A DNA stretch of 64,000 nt, from NCBI RefSeq assembly GCF_024741795.1, contig NZ_CP102950.1, positions 2,232,001 through 2,296,000 of the forward strand, read 5' to 3'. Under the pieces are notes generated by a model, which did not search any database, had not been told where the DNA came from, and saw nothing but the letters and a program-made list of their open reading frames with translations. The position numbers were made by a program, and so were the translations under genes. Each line of letters begins with the position of its first letter. Within the stretch, counting starts at the first letter, position 1. The DNA comes from Arthrobacter sp. CJ23. GTDB lineage: Bacteria > Actinomycetota > Actinomycetes > Actinomycetales > Micrococcaceae. Shown here in pieces: positions 28,702-38,545 of this stretch.

Positions 28702-28776
28702 AACCGTTGAGTACCCCGCCGCCCGGGAGTAATGTGGCCCCCACCCCCAATCCGCATCACCCTGACGGGAGCGACC

Positions 28777-30603
28777 ATGCTGTTTGTGAGACGTCGACTG
28801 GCTGCCATCACAGCCGTTCTGGCCATGAGCGTAACGAGCGGGGCGGTCATCAGCCCCGCGTTCGCCGATCCCCGGGAAACTGAAAAGACCGCCACCGCCA
28901 CCGGCTTCGGCGGTGCGGTGAGCACCGTGGATCCCGAGGCGTCCGCCGCGGCCCTCGAGATCCTCCGCAAGGGCGGCAACGCTGCGGACGCCGCCGTTGC
29001 CGCGGCCGCGACCCTGGGCGTTACCGAGCCCTACAGCGCCGGGATCGGCGGTGGCGGCTACTTCGTGTTCTACGACGCCGGGACCGGCCAGGTCGGCACC
29101 ATCGACGGCCGCGAGGCAGCGCCGGCGGCGATGCCGCACGATGCGTTCATCAACCCGGCCACCGGCCTGCCCTACCGCTTCACGCCCGAGCTTGTCACCA
29201 GCGGCGTCTCCGTGGGCGTCCCCGGCACACCGGCCACCTGGGAGCGCGCGCTCGCGCGTTGGGGCACCTTGAACCTCGGCGATGCCCTCCAGCCGGCCAT
29301 CAAGGTGGCGACCCGTGGCTTCGTGGTGGACCAGACATTCCGCCAGCAGACCCTGGACAACAAGCCACGCTTTGAAGCCTTCACCTCCACCAGCAGTCTC
29401 TTCCTCCCCGGCGGCGACGCGCCCGCCGTCGGGAGCGTCTTCCAGAACCACGACCTGGCCGCGACGTACCGGCTCCTCGCCAAGCAGGGCACGGACGGCT
29501 TCTACGGCGGCCCGCTCGCGGCGGAGATCGCCGCCACGGTCCAGGCGCCGCCGAAGACCGCCACCACCACGCTGCCCGTCCCCGTCGGTCACATGACGAC
29601 GGCGGACCTGGCCGCGTACCGTGCCCTGGACCAGGCGCCCACGCACGTGGACTATCGCGGCCTTGACGTCTACGGCATGGCGCCGTCGAGCAGCGGCGGC
29701 ACCACAGTGGGCGAGGCGCTGAACATCCTGGAAACCTTCGACGTCGCCGGAATGTCCACCCCGGCCGCCCTGCACCACTACTTTGAGGCCAGCGCGCTCG
29801 CCTTCGCGGACCGCGCCAAGTACGTGGGGGACCCCGCCTTTACCGATGTCCCCACCGCGGCGCTCACCGACGCCGTGTTCGGCAAGGAGCGCGCGTGCCG
29901 GATCGATCCGCTGCACGCGGCCGCCAAGCCGGTCCTGCCGGGTGATGTGTCCGCGTACGACGGCGTGTGCCCGGCTGCCGTTGCGGCGCCCGCCGAGGAG
30001 AAGGACACCGAGAACATTTCGACGACGAACCTGACGGTCGCAGACAAGTGGGGCAACGTGGTCGAGTACACGCTGACGATCGAGCAGACCGGCGGATCCG
30101 GCATCGTGGTGCCCGGCCGTGGGTTCCTGCTCAACAACGAGTTGACTGATTTCTCCACCGTGTATGTTCCGACGGACCCGAACCGGATCGAGCCGGGGAA
30201 GCGCCCGCGCTCCTCGATGTCGCCCACCATTATCCTCGACGACGGCAAGCCGTTCCTCGCGCTTGGTTCACCCGGCGGCTCGACGATCATCACCACCGTC
30301 CTGCAGACGATCCTCAACCGCGTGGACCGGGGCATGAGTATTTCCGAAGCGATTGCGGCACCGCGTGCCTCGCAACGCAACACGCTCAATGTCACGGCCG
30401 AGCCAGGATTCATCACCGCGCACGGAAGCGGGCTGGCGCCCTTCGGCCATACCCTGGTGCCGTCCGGTGACGCCTTCACCTCGGCCGCCGAGATCGGCGC
30501 GGCGACGGCAATCGAGTTCAGATCCGACGGAAGCATGGTGGCCGCGGCTGAGCCGGTCAGGCGCGGAGGCGGCTCCGCGATGGTGCTCAGCCCGTCGCCG
30601 TAG
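28777..30603 (+). CDS. ggt: Gamma-glutamyltransferase, secreted
   Basis: A 608-residue precursor with a Sec signal (LFVRRRLAAITAVLAMSV, ending near PAFA). The N-terminal chain has GGNAADAAVAAA and YSAGIGGGGYFVF. The self-cleavage and nucleophile threonine is T416 in STTNLTVADKWGN; the usual motif is TTH, here TTN. PGGSTIITTVLQ follows near the end. It cleaves gamma-glutamyl bonds of glutathione or polyglutamate outside the cytoplasm. The ATG at 28777 is preceded by GGGAG and gives a clean signal peptide. Single gene. Confidence 0.88.
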   Translation: MLFVRRRLAAITAVLAMSVTSGAVISPAFADPRETEKTATATGFGGAVSTVDPEASAAALEILRKGGNAADAAVAAAATLGVTEPYSAGIGGGGYFVFYDAGTGQVGTIDGREAAPAAMPHDAFINPATGLPYRFTPELVTSGVSVGVPGTPATWERALARWGTLNLGDALQPAIKVATRGFVVDQTFRQQTLDNKPRFEAFTSTSSLFLPGGDAPAVGSVFQNHDLAATYRLLAKQGTDGFYGGPLAAEIAATVQAPPKTATTTLPVPVGHMTTADLAAYRALDQAPTHVDYRGLDVYGMAPSSSGGTTVGEALNILETFDVAGMSTPAALHHYFEASALAFADRAKYVGDPAFTDVPTAALTDAVFGKERACRIDPLHAAAKPVLPGDVSAYDGVCPAAVAAPAEEKDTENISTTNLTVADKWGNVVEYTLTIEQTGGSGIVVPGRGFLLNNELTDFSTVYVPTDPNRIEPGKRPRSSMSPTIILDDGKPFLALGSPGGSTIITTVLQTILNRVDRGMSISEAIAAPRASQRNTLNVTAEPGFITAHGSGLAPFGHTLVPSGDAFTSAAEIGAATAIEFRSDGSMVAAAEPVRRGGGSAMVLSPSP

Positions 30604-30648
30604 GGCGGGCCTCTGGCGGGCGCCGCCGAACGGGGCGAGAATGGGCTG

Positions 30649-31962
30649 GTGCTCCCTCATCAGACTGGCCGGGGCGGCGACGCGATCACGGGCCCCGCAC
30701 GCAGGATCCAGCGCATCTTTCTCACGTTGACGCTCGGCAATACGCTTGCGGCCTCGTTCATCTGGGGCATCAACACCCTGTTCCTTTTGGATGCCGGGCT
30801 CAGCAACCTTGAGGCCTTTGCCGCCAACGCCTTCTTCACGGCCGGCATGGTGCTGTTCGAAGTTCCCACGGGAGTGGTGGCCGACGGGTGGGGGCGCCGC
30901 GTCTCCTTTCTCCTCGGCACGGTGACCTTGGCCGGGTCCACCTACCTCTACTACCTGCTCTGGCAGTTTTCCTCCCCGTTCTGGATGTGGGCGGTGGTCT
31001 CGGTGTTGCTTGGCCTGGGCTTCACCTTCTTTTCGGGTGCGGTGGAGGCCTGGCTGGTGGATGCCTTGCGCTTCTCCGGGTACGAAGGCGGGCTGGAGGT
31101 GGTGCTCGGGCGGGGCCAGATGGTGTCGGGCATCGCGATGCTGGCGGGCTCCGTGGCCGGCGGCGTCATAGCCCAGGCCACCAACCTGGGCGTGCCGTTC
31201 CTGCTGCGCGTGGGCGTGCTGCTGGCCATGTTTGTGGTGGCCTTCTGGCTCATGCGCGATGTGGGGTTCACGCCCGAACGCTCGAGCCATCCCCTCCGTG
31301 CAACGCGTGCCGTGCTCTCCGCCTCGATCGAGAACGGCTTGAAGAAGCCTCCGGTGCGCTACGTGATGCTGGCCGCACCGTTCAGTGCCGGCGTCGGGAT
31401 CTATGTGTTCTACGCCCTCCAGCCGTACTTGCTTGAACTCTTCGGCGACCCGCGGGCGTATTCCGTGGCGGGCCTGGCGGCGGCCATGGTGGCCGGCTCG
31501 CAGGTGCTCGGCGGATGGCTGGCGCCCCGCGTCCGGCGCCTCGTCCACAAGCGCACCACGGTGTTGATCCTGAGCAGCATCGTGGGCGCAGTGATTCTGG
31601 TTGCATTGGGGTTCACACGGGTGTTCTGGGTGGCCCTGGCGCTGCTGGCCCTCTGGGCGCTGGTCGCCTCTGCCGGTACCCCGGTGCGGCAGGCCTACCT
31701 GAATGACATGATCGACTCCAAGCAGCGGGCCACCGTGCTGAGCTTCGATTCACTCATGGGATCCACCGGTGGCGTGGTGGTGCAGCCGTTGTTGGGGAGG
31801 GCCGCGGATGTGTACGGCTATGCCGGCTCCCTGGCGATCAGCGGCATTGTGGAACTCATCGCCATGCCGTTCCTGCTGGCGAGCCGCCGGCAACGTGCCC
31901 GCGCAGATGAATACAGCGACGCGGGCAGTGCGCCCGCTCCCTCGCCGCAGCCCGAGCCGTAG
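30649..31962 (+). CDS. Major facilitator superfamily transporter
   Basis: A 437-residue protein with about twelve membrane helices. The loop between helices 2 and 3 (FEVPTGVVADGWGRRVSF) carries the DxxGRR signature of MFS drug/sugar transporters. The substrate is unknown. The GTG at 30649 is the only in-frame start before the first helix. It follows ggt by 45 bases on the same strand and may be co-transcribed. Confidence 0.8.
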   Translation: MLPHQTGRGGDAITGPARRIQRIFLTLTLGNTLAASFIWGINTLFLLDAGLSNLEAFAANAFFTAGMVLFEVPTGVVADGWGRRVSFLLGTVTLAGSTYLYYLLWQFSSPFWMWAVVSVLLGLGFTFFSGAVEAWLVDALRFSGYEGGLEVVLGRGQMVSGIAMLAGSVAGGVIAQATNLGVPFLLRVGVLLAMFVVAFWLMRDVGFTPERSSHPLRATRAVLSASIENGLKKPPVRYVMLAAPFSAGVGIYVFYALQPYLLELFGDPRAYSVAGLAAAMVAGSQVLGGWLAPRVRRLVHKRTTVLILSSIVGAVILVALGFTRVFWVALALLALWALVASAGTPVRQAYLNDMIDSKQRATVLSFDSLMGSTGGVVVQPLLGRAADVYGYAGSLAISGIVELIAMPFLLASRRQRARADEYSDAGSAPAPSPQPEP

Positions 31963-32114
31963 CGCTGCTCCCTGGCCTTGGCCCCGCATTCACAGCCCAA
32001 TGACAGCTTCCGGACAGCGGTCCCTTGGGTGATGGCCTCATCGTGGAATGAGGGCGGCGTTAGTGACCGTCCTTCCACAGCAGCCGTTCCCACGGCGGAT
32101 CGAGGAGAGCAAGC

Positions 32115-32657
32115 ATGTCAAGAACCAAGAGAATCACGCTCGGCGTCGCGGCCGGTGCCCTGGCGCTGGGCGCAGGCCTGGGTGTCACCAGCATGGCGTC
32201 CGCAGCCACCACTCCCAGCCCGTCCGCAAGCTCGACGGCGGAGGGGACCGCTCCCGCTGACGGCCACGGCAAGCCCGGCGGCCACAGGGGCGACCGCGGC
32301 CGGATCGCGGCGGCGCTCGCCACGAAGCTCGGCGTCGACGAGGCGAAAGTCACCGAGGCGCTGCAGGCGTTCCGCGAAGCCAACAAGCCCACCACGCCGC
32401 CCACGGAGGGCACCAAGCCGGACCGTGCAGCCATGGACGCGGCGCTGGCCAAGTCCTTGGCCGGGTCGCTCGGCATCGAGGAATCCAAGGTCACCGCGGC
32501 CCTCGAGGAAATCCGCACGGGAGCCCAGGCGGAGCGCGCGGCAGCGCTCAAGACCAGGCTGGACACGGCCGTCACGGATGGAAAGCTGACCCAGGCCGAG
32601 GCCGATGCAGTGACGAAGGCGGTGGAGAACGGCATCATCGGCGGAGGCGGCCGCTAG
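32115..32657 (+). CDS. Small secreted protein of unknown function
   Basis: A 180-residue protein with a Sec signal peptide (KRITLGVAAGALALGAGLGV, ending ASA-A near residue 30). A Pro/Ser/His/Gly-rich linker follows, then two similar helical units, ALATKLGVDEAKVTEALQAF and SLAGSLGIEESKVTAALEEI, each with the pattern LG-I/V-(D/E)ESKVT-AL. The repeat suggests an internally duplicated helical module. No enzyme motif is seen. GAGGAG precedes the ATG, and a very strong terminator follows. Confidence 0.7.
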   Translation: MSRTKRITLGVAAGALALGAGLGVTSMASAATTPSPSASSTAEGTAPADGHGKPGGHRGDRGRIAAALATKLGVDEAKVTEALQAFREANKPTTPPTEGTKPDRAAMDAALAKSLAGSLGIEESKVTAALEEIRTGAQAERAAALKTRLDTAVTDGKLTQAEADAVTKAVENGIIGGGGR

Positions 32658-32685
32658 CCTCCAACGCGGGCGGATTCCGGCCGGC

Positions 32686-32722
32686 TGCAGGATCCCCCGG
32701 GATGGTCCCGGGGGATCCTGCA
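32686..32722. terminator. Strong bidirectional terminator between convergent genes
   Basis: A perfect 17-bp stem with a 3-base loop (TGG) lies between the secreted-protein gene and the end of coxG. The stem core is ATCCCCCGGGA / TCCCGGGGGAT. It can terminate transcription from both sides. Confidence 0.8.
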
Positions 32723-32781
32723 CGTCCCGCTGACGACGGCCCCAACGACGCGATGACGCCCGTGTAGACCCTACGACGCCC

Positions 32782-33537
32782 CTAGCGACGGCGGCGCGCC
32801 AGCCAGAAGATCAGGCCGATCACGGCTGCTGCGCCCAGCAGGACGGGTGCAAGGCGGCGCATCAGCGCCGGCAGCACGGCGGAGCCCAGATCAAGCTCGG
32901 CCGCCGAAGCGGGAGCCGCTTTGGGTGCAGTCGCGTGGGGAGCTGTGGCCCGGGGTGCAGCGGCGCCGCTCGTCGCGGCCGCCTCCCCGGTTGACGGCGC
33001 AGCGGCGGGTGAGGCTTCCGGCGCGGCCGGCTCCCCGGAAGGCGCGTCTGCCGCCAACGATTCAGGGGCTGCTGCTTCCGCGGCTTCCCCGGCCTCACCG
33101 CCCACTTTCCCTATGACGCACTGGACGAACTCCGCCAGCAGTTTGTCCGAGACGTCCTGGATGACGCCCCGGCCGAACTGGGCGGGTTTGCCCGTCACGT
33201 TCATGTCGGTGGTCACGTCCACGGCGGTGCCGCCGGCGTCGGGAGTCAGTACGGCGGTCACCGTGGCACCCGCGGTACCGTTGCCGCGTTTGTCCTTTCC
33301 CGCGGCCGAAATGACCACGGTGTGCGTGTCCTCGTTGCGTTCGACGAATTCACCTGTGCCGGAGTAGACCATGGCGATGGGCCCCAGCTTGACCTTCACT
33401 GTTCCGGTGAACTGCTCACCCTCCACGGAGGTGAGCGCTGCCCCCGGAAAGCACGGGGCAATGTCTTCCAGCTGGTTGAACGCGCGCCAGGTGTCTTCCA
33501 GCGAAGCGGGGACCACGAAATGGTGTTTGAGTTCCAC
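32782..33537 (-). CDS. coxG: CoxG-like SRPBCC protein with C-terminal membrane anchor
   Basis: A 251-residue protein. Residues 1-150 form the SRPBCC/CoxG domain (MELKHHFVVPASLEDTWRAF, CFPGA, GTVKVKLGP). An Ala/Pro/Ser-rich linker (155-215) and a C-terminal helix with basic end (VLLGAAAVIGLIFWLARRRR) would hold it to the membrane. CoxG helps recruit CO dehydrogenase-type enzymes to the membrane. Last gene of the cox operon; GTG start with AAAGGAAG upstream. Confidence 0.85.
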   Translation of the reverse strand: MELKHHFVVPASLEDTWRAFNQLEDIAPCFPGAALTSVEGEQFTGTVKVKLGPIAMVYSGTGEFVERNEDTHTVVISAAGKDKRGNGTAGATVTAVLTPDAGGTAVDVTTDMNVTGKPAQFGRGVIQDVSDKLLAEFVQCVIGKVGGEAGEAAEAAAPESLAADAPSGEPAAPEASPAAAPSTGEAAATSGAAAPRATAPHATAPKAAPASAAELDLGSAVLPALMRRLAPVLLGAAAVIGLIFWLARRRR

Positions 33538-33558
33538 GGCTTCCTTTCGCGGGACCGC

Positions 33559-34413
33559 TCAGAGGCCTGCGGCCGCGAGGATCGCCCGCTTGGTGAGGAC
33601 CGTGGCCAGGTGCCGCCGGTAGGCCGCGTCGCCGTTGAGGTCGCTCGCCGGATCGCTTCCTTCCGCTGCATGGGCGCTTGCTGCCGCGATGGCCTCGAGC
33701 GTCAGCGGCGAGCCTGCCAGTGCCTCCTCAACCGCGGTGGCACGCAGGGGTGTGCTGGCCATGTTGGTCAGCCCGATGCGGGCCTCGGCGATGGTGTTCC
33801 CTTCCACGCGCACCATCGCGGCCACCGCGACGATGGCCCACTGCTGGGCCACGCGGGTGAACTTCTCATAGTGCGCGCCCCATCCGGTGTACTTCGGCAC
33901 GCGCACGTGGGTGAGGATTTCGCCGTCGTCGAGGGCTGTGCTGAAGTAGCCCTGGAAGAAGTCCGCCGCAGCCACGCGGCGTTCCCCGCCCGGACCGGCA
34001 ATGATGAACGTGGCCCCGGCGGCCAGCGCCGGCGCGGGCAGGTCGCCCGCAGGGTCCGCATGCACCAGGGCTCCGCCGAACGTGCCGCGGTGCCGCACCT
34101 GGGGGTCCGCCACGGTCGCCGTGGCCTTGGCCAGCAAGGGCACATGCTCGGCAACCAGGGGGTCGGTGGCCACCTGGTGGTGCGGGGTCATCGCGCCGAT
34201 CAGCAAGGCATCGCCGTCGTCGCGCACGCCGGACAGTTCGGCGATCCGGCCCAGGTCGATCACCATGGCGGGATCGGCCAGGCGCAGCTTCATCACCGGG
34301 ATCAGGCTTTGCCCGCCGGCCAGCAGCTTGACGTCGTCCCCGGCTGATCCCAGCAGGCTCAGTGCCTCGGCCAGGGTCTCCGGTGCGGCATAGTCGAATG
34401 CGCTCGGAATCAT
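33559..34413 (-). CDS. coxM: Molybdenum hydroxylase FAD-binding subunit (CoxM type)
   Basis: A 284-residue FAD subunit. It shows AGGQSLIPVMKLR near residue 32 and the second flavin motif ADPQVRHRGTFGGALVHADPAGD, then the CO_deh_flav_C domain. It carries electrons from the iron-sulfur subunit to the acceptor. The ATG overlaps the coxL stop, and GGAGGTG lies upstream. Confidence 0.93.
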   Translation of the reverse strand: MIPSAFDYAAPETLAEALSLLGSAGDDVKLLAGGQSLIPVMKLRLADPAMVIDLGRIAELSGVRDDGDALLIGAMTPHHQVATDPLVAEHVPLLAKATATVADPQVRHRGTFGGALVHADPAGDLPAPALAAGATFIIAGPGGERRVAAADFFQGYFSTALDDGEILTHVRVPKYTGWGAHYEKFTRVAQQWAIVAVAAMVRVEGNTIAEARIGLTNMASTPLRATAVEEALAGSPLTLEAIAAASAHAAEGSDPASDLNGDAAYRRHLATVLTKRAILAAAGL

Positions 34414-36779
34414 TGCACACCTCCGCTCATCTTGGCTTCTTCCAGGGCCGCCCACACGCGCGACGGCGAACACGGCATCTTGATGTCCTTCACGCCGAGG
34501 TGCCGCACGGCGTCCAGCACCCCGTTGACGATGGCCGGCGTCGAGGCAATGGTTCCGGCCTCGCCGACTCCCTTGGCCCCGAGCTGGTTGGTGGTGGACG
34601 GGGTTTCCGTCCGTGCTGTGGTGTAGTGCGGCAGGTCCGGGGCGCTGGGCACCAGGTAGTCCACGAAGGAGCCGGTGACAAGGGTGCCGGCGTCGTCATG
34701 CACGGCTTCTTCATAAAGCGCCTGCGCGATGCCCTGGGTCAGCCCGCCATGGACCTGGCCCTCCACAATGAGCGGATTGACCACTACGCCGACGTCGTCC
34801 ACGCAGACGTACTTGCGGATGGTGGCCCGCCCAGTTTCCGTGTCCACCTCCATGGCGGCCAGATGGGTGCCGTGCGGGAAGGAGAAATTCTGCGGGTCGA
34901 AGGTGGCCTCGGAATCAAGGTTGGGCTCAAAACCGTCCGGCAGGCTGTGAGCGGAGAAGGTCGCCCAGGCGATCTCGCTGAGGCTGGTGGACTGATCCGT
35001 GCCCCTGACGCCGAACTTGCCGTCGGCGAATTCGATGTCCTCTTCGCTGGCCTCCATGAGGTGCGCTGCGATCACTTTGGCCTTCTCGATCACCTTGTCC
35101 GCGGCGGCGAGGACTGCCATGCCGCCGACGGTCAACGAGCGGGAGCCGTAGGTGTCGAGGCCCCGTTGCGAGATCTGGGTGTCCCCGTGCAGCACTTCGA
35201 CGTTCTCGAACGGCACGCCCAGCTTGTCCGCCACGAGTTGGCTCCATGCGGTCTCGTGGCCCTGGCCATGGGCCGAGGTTCCGGTGACCACCTCGATGTT
35301 GCCCGTGGGCAGTACCCGCACCTGGGCGTGTTCCCAGCCGCCGGCGGCGTACTTGAGCGCGCCCAGCACGCGGGAAGGCGCCAGGCCGCACATTTCGGTG
35401 AACGTGGAGATCCCGATGCCCAGCTGCACGGGATCCTTCGCTTCGCGGCGCCGTGCCTGTTCGGCCCGGAGCCCCTCGTAGTCGAAGAGTTCCAGCGCCT
35501 TGGCCGTGGCGGCCTCGTAGTTTCCACTGTCGTATTCCAGCCCGGCGACGGTGGCGAAGGGGAATTCCTCGTGCGTGATCCAGTTCTTCCTTCGCACCTC
35601 GAGCGGATCCATGCCCAGTTCCACGGCGAGCTCGTCCATCAGGCGTTCGATTGCGAACGTGGCCTCCGGCCGGCCGGCACCCCGGTACGCGTCCGTCCAT
35701 GCCTTGTTGGTGAAGACGTTGGTGCACTCGAAGCGGTATGCCGGAAATTTGTAGATTGCGTTGTACATGAAGGCGCCCAGGATGGGGATCCCGGACGACA
35801 CCAGGCCCAGGTAGGCTCCCATGTCCGCCAGCAGCCTCACGTCCAGGCCGGTGACGATGCCTTCCTTGGTGGCCGAGAGCCTGAGTTTCTGCACCTGCGC
35901 CCGGCCGTGGTGGGCCGCCATCAGGGACTCGCTGCGGGTCTCGGTGTACTTGCACGGCTTGCCGGTGTGCCTGGCCGCCAGCACGGTGATGGCCTCCTCG
36001 GGGGTGACCTGGAGCTTCCCGCCGAAGCCGCCACCCACATCGGGGGCGATCACCCGCACCTTGCTTTCGGGAATGCTGAGTGTCAGTGCCAGCAGGAGCC
36101 GCAGGATATGGGGGATCTGGGTGGCCGACCACACGGTGATCTGTTCGCCGGTGGGGTCCACCACCGTGGAGCGCGGTTCCATGAAGGCGGGGATGAGCCG
36201 CTGCTGGTGGAAGGTGCGCTCAATGAGGACCTCGGCATCGGCGAGCGCCTCACTGACGGGTTTGCCCGTGCCGGCCTCGCCCGAGTCAAAGACCCACGTG
36301 GCCGACTTGTTGGATTCCAGGTCCGTATGGGCCAGCACCCGGTCCGTGGCAGCCTCCTCCAGGTCCAGGACAACGGGCAGCTCGTCATAGCTGACGTCCA
36401 CCAGCTCGACGGCGTCGCGCGCCGCCGCAGCGCTGCGGGCGATGATGCAGGCAACCACTTCGCCGGCGAACGCTACCTCGTCGACGGCGATCGCCGGATG
36501 TGAGGGAGCCTTCTGCTCGGCCGTGATGGGCCAGACATTGGGCAGGCCGCCCTGTTCCGCCGCGACGTCGCTTCCCGTGAGGACGGCCACGACGCCGGGG
36601 GAGGACTTCGCCGCGGAGACGTCCACGGAGGTGATCCTGGCATGGGCGAAAGGACTGCGCACCATGGCAAGGTGGAGCATTCCGGGAAGGACAATGTTGT
36701 CCGTGAACTTGGAGCGGCCCGTGATGAAGTGGGAGTCTTCTTTGCGCAGCCGGGGCCGGCCGACTTCAGCGGTGGTCAT
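34410..36779 (-). CDS. coxL: Molybdenum-binding large subunit, CoxL form II
   Basis: A 789-residue xanthine-oxidase-family catalytic subunit. The active-site loop reads AYRGAGR (residues 364-370), the signature of form II (putative CO dehydrogenase), not the AYXCSFR loop with the catalytic cysteine of true form I CO dehydrogenase. Other family motifs are [20 protein letters not shown] and GAKGVGEAG with the catalytic glutamate. The substrate may therefore be something other than CO, such as an N-heterocycle or aldehyde. Start and stop overlap coxS and coxM through ATGA. Confidence 0.93.
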   Translation of the reverse strand: MTTAEVGRPRLRKEDSHFITGRSKFTDNIVLPGMLHLAMVRSPFAHARITSVDVSAAKSSPGVVAVLTGSDVAAEQGGLPNVWPITAEQKAPSHPAIAVDEVAFAGEVVACIIARSAAAARDAVELVDVSYDELPVVLDLEEAATDRVLAHTDLESNKSATWVFDSGEAGTGKPVSEALADAEVLIERTFHQQRLIPAFMEPRSTVVDPTGEQITVWSATQIPHILRLLLALTLSIPESKVRVIAPDVGGGFGGKLQVTPEEAITVLAARHTGKPCKYTETRSESLMAAHHGRAQVQKLRLSATKEGIVTGLDVRLLADMGAYLGLVSSGIPILGAFMYNAIYKFPAYRFECTNVFTNKAWTDAYRGAGRPEATFAIERLMDELAVELGMDPLEVRRKNWITHEEFPFATVAGLEYDSGNYEAATAKALELFDYEGLRAEQARRREAKDPVQLGIGISTFTEMCGLAPSRVLGALKYAAGGWEHAQVRVLPTGNIEVVTGTSAHGQGHETAWSQLVADKLGVPFENVEVLHGDTQISQRGLDTYGSRSLTVGGMAVLAAADKVIEKAKVIAAHLMEASEEDIEFADGKFGVRGTDQSTSLSEIAWATFSAHSLPDGFEPNLDSEATFDPQNFSFPHGTHLAAMEVDTETGRATIRKYVCVDDVGVVVNPLIVEGQVHGGLTQGIAQALYEEAVHDDAGTLVTGSFVDYLVPSAPDLPHYTTARTETPSTTNQLGAKGVGEAGTIASTPAIVNGVLDAVRHLGVKDIKMPCSPSRVWAALEEAKMSGGVQ

Positions 36780-37288
36780 GCCACACCTGCCGTTTCCGTA
36801 GCGCCATTGTCCGAAGCCATGGTTCCGTCCGCGGCAGCCTGGACTGCCGCAACGATGTTCTGGTAGCCGGTGCAGCGGCAGAGGTTCCCTTCCAGGCCGT
36901 CCCGGATTTCCTGTTCCGAGGGATGCGGATTTTCCTGGAGCAGGGAGGCGGACTGCATGATCATCCCCGGCGTGCAGAACCCGCATTGCAGTGCATGGCA
37001 TTCGTGGAAGGCCTGTTGCAGGGGAGCGAGCTTGCCGTCCCGGGCCAGGCCCTCGATGGTGGTGACGCTGTGGCCGTCCGCCTGGACGGCGAACATGGTG
37101 CAGGACTTCACGCTGGTCCCGTCCAAGTGGACGGTGCAGGCGCCGCAATTGGTGGTGTCGCAGCCAATCAATGTTCCGGTCTTGCCCAGCCGTTCGCGCA
37201 GGTACTGGACCAGCAGCAAGCGCGGCTCGACGTCGTCGGTATGGCTGACATCATCGACTTCGACGGTGATCGTTTTGGAACTAGCCAT
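36776..37288 (-). CDS. coxS: Molybdenum hydroxylase 2Fe-2S subunit (CoxS type)
   Basis: A 170-residue small subunit with two 2Fe-2S clusters: the plant-ferredoxin type ([12 protein letters not shown], with the fourth ligand in KSCTMF) and the C-terminal helical type ([10 protein letters not shown] and LCRCTGYQN). It passes electrons from the Mo centre to the FAD subunit. The ATG at 37288 has GAGGAGA upstream; the earlier in-frame ATG is not supported. Confidence 0.95.
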   Translation of the reverse strand: MASSKTITVEVDDVSHTDDVEPRLLLVQYLRERLGKTGTLIGCDTTNCGACTVHLDGTSVKSCTMFAVQADGHSVTTIEGLARDGKLAPLQQAFHECHALQCGFCTPGMIMQSASLLQENPHPSEQEIRDGLEGNLCRCTGYQNIVAAVQAAADGTMASDNGATETAGVA

Positions 37289-37378
37289 TGGGATCTCCTC
37301 TCGTCTGGGAGGACGAGCTCGAATGCCCGGCATCCAGTCTGATGTGACACAGGTTACCCCAAGGCGGAGGGTGGCGCC

Positions 37379-38545
37379 TTAGCTGGACCGAAGTTCTTGT
37401 GCGGCCGCCTCATGGTCGGCGTCGGCCATGGGTTCGTGGTGGATCCGGGCGTCCATGGTGCTCAGCCTGCCGCCGGCTCCGCCCCAGTGCAGCGCAATGA
37501 TTTCGGCGGCAATCGAGACTGCCGTTTCCTCCGGTGTCCGTGAGCCCAGGTCCAGTCCGATGGGGCTGGAGAGCCTGGCCAGTTCATCCTCGTTCAGCCC
37601 CGCCTCGCGCAGCCTGTCCATGCGGTCGTGGTGCGTGCGGCGTGAACCCATCGCGCCAACATAGGCAAGATCATGGCGCAGGGCCACTTCCAAGAGGGGG
37701 ACGTCGAATTTGGGGTCGTGGGTGAGCACGCAGACCACGGTGCGGTTGTCCACCTGTCCGGCGTCGATTTGGGCCTGGAGGTAGCGGTGCGGCCAGTCGA
37801 CCACCACTTCGGCGGCCTGCGGGAACCGGGCGGCCGTGGCGAACACCGGCCGGGCGTCGCAGACCGTGACCCGGTAGCCCAGGAAGCTGCCCTGCTGGGC
37901 CACGGCGGCGGCAAAATCGATGGCACCGAACACCAGCATCCGCGGCTGGGGGGCGAAGCTGACGGCGAAGACGCGCATCCCTTCACCGCGCCGCTGCCCA
38001 TCGGGGCCGTAGCTGAGGGTGGCGTTGCGGCCTGTGGCCAGCAGCCCCTGGACGTCGTCGGACACGGCATGGTCGGCCCGGTCGCTGCCCAGCGAGCCGC
38101 TGAAGCCGTCCGGCCGGACCACCAGGTGCCTGCCCAGCCAGGCCGGATCCGGGTGCTCGATCACGGTGACCGCGGCCACGGGCCTGCCGGCGGCGACGTC
38201 GTCGGCCATTTCCACAAGCTGCGGAAAGGTGGCCGTGGAGACGGGCTCCACAAAGATGTGTAGGATCCCGCCGCACGTCAGGCCCACCTCGTAGGCGTCG
38301 TCGTCGCTGATGCCGTAACGCTGCAGCACCGGGCGGCCCTCGCGGGCCACCTCGGTGGCCAGTTCGTAGAGCGCGCCCTCCACGCAGCCGCCGGACACCG
38401 AGCCCACCGCCCGGCCGTCGGCGTCGACCATCATGGCCGCGCCGGCCGGCCGGGGCGCCGAGCGGAAAGTCCGCACCACGGTTCCGAGCCCCACCGTGCG
38501 TCCGGCCGCCACCGCGGCCACCAGATCATCCAGCACCTCACGCAT
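37379..38545 (-). CDS. XdhC/CoxI-family maturation factor
   Basis: A 388-residue XdhC-type protein. The N-terminal XdhC_CoxI domain (SAPRPAGAAMMV, VSGGCVEGAL) is followed by a C-terminal Rossmann-like domain (VCVLTHDPKFDVP, VGAMGSRRTHHDR). These proteins bind molybdenum cofactor, support its sulfuration and hand it to the large subunit. The start overlaps the end of the coxE-like gene by 8 bases. A gap of 90 bases with a small hairpin (37361-37380) separates it from coxS. Confidence 0.88.
   Translation of the reverse strand: MREVLDDLVAAVAAGRTVGLGTVVRTFRSAPRPAGAAMMVDADGRAVGSVSGGCVEGALYELATEVAREGRPVLQRYGISDDDAYEVGLTCGGILHIFVEPVSTATFPQLVEMADDVAAGRPVAAVTVIEHPDPAWLGRHLVVRPDGFSGSLGSDRADHAVSDDVQGLLATGRNATLSYGPDGQRRGEGMRVFAVSFAPQPRMLVFGAIDFAAAVAQQGSFLGYRVTVCDARPVFATAARFPQAAEVVVDWPHRYLQAQIDAGQVDNRTVVCVLTHDPKFDVPLLEVALRHDLAYVGAMGSRRTHHDRMDRLREAGLNEDELARLSSPIGLDLGSRTPEETAVSIAAEIIALHWGGAGGRLSTMDARIHHEPMADADHEAAAQELRSS

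Noticed and set aside
34362..36503. A 713-codon plus-strand frame opposite coxL
   Set aside because: High-GC antisense artefact. CoxL, with its Mo-binding motifs, is the real gene.
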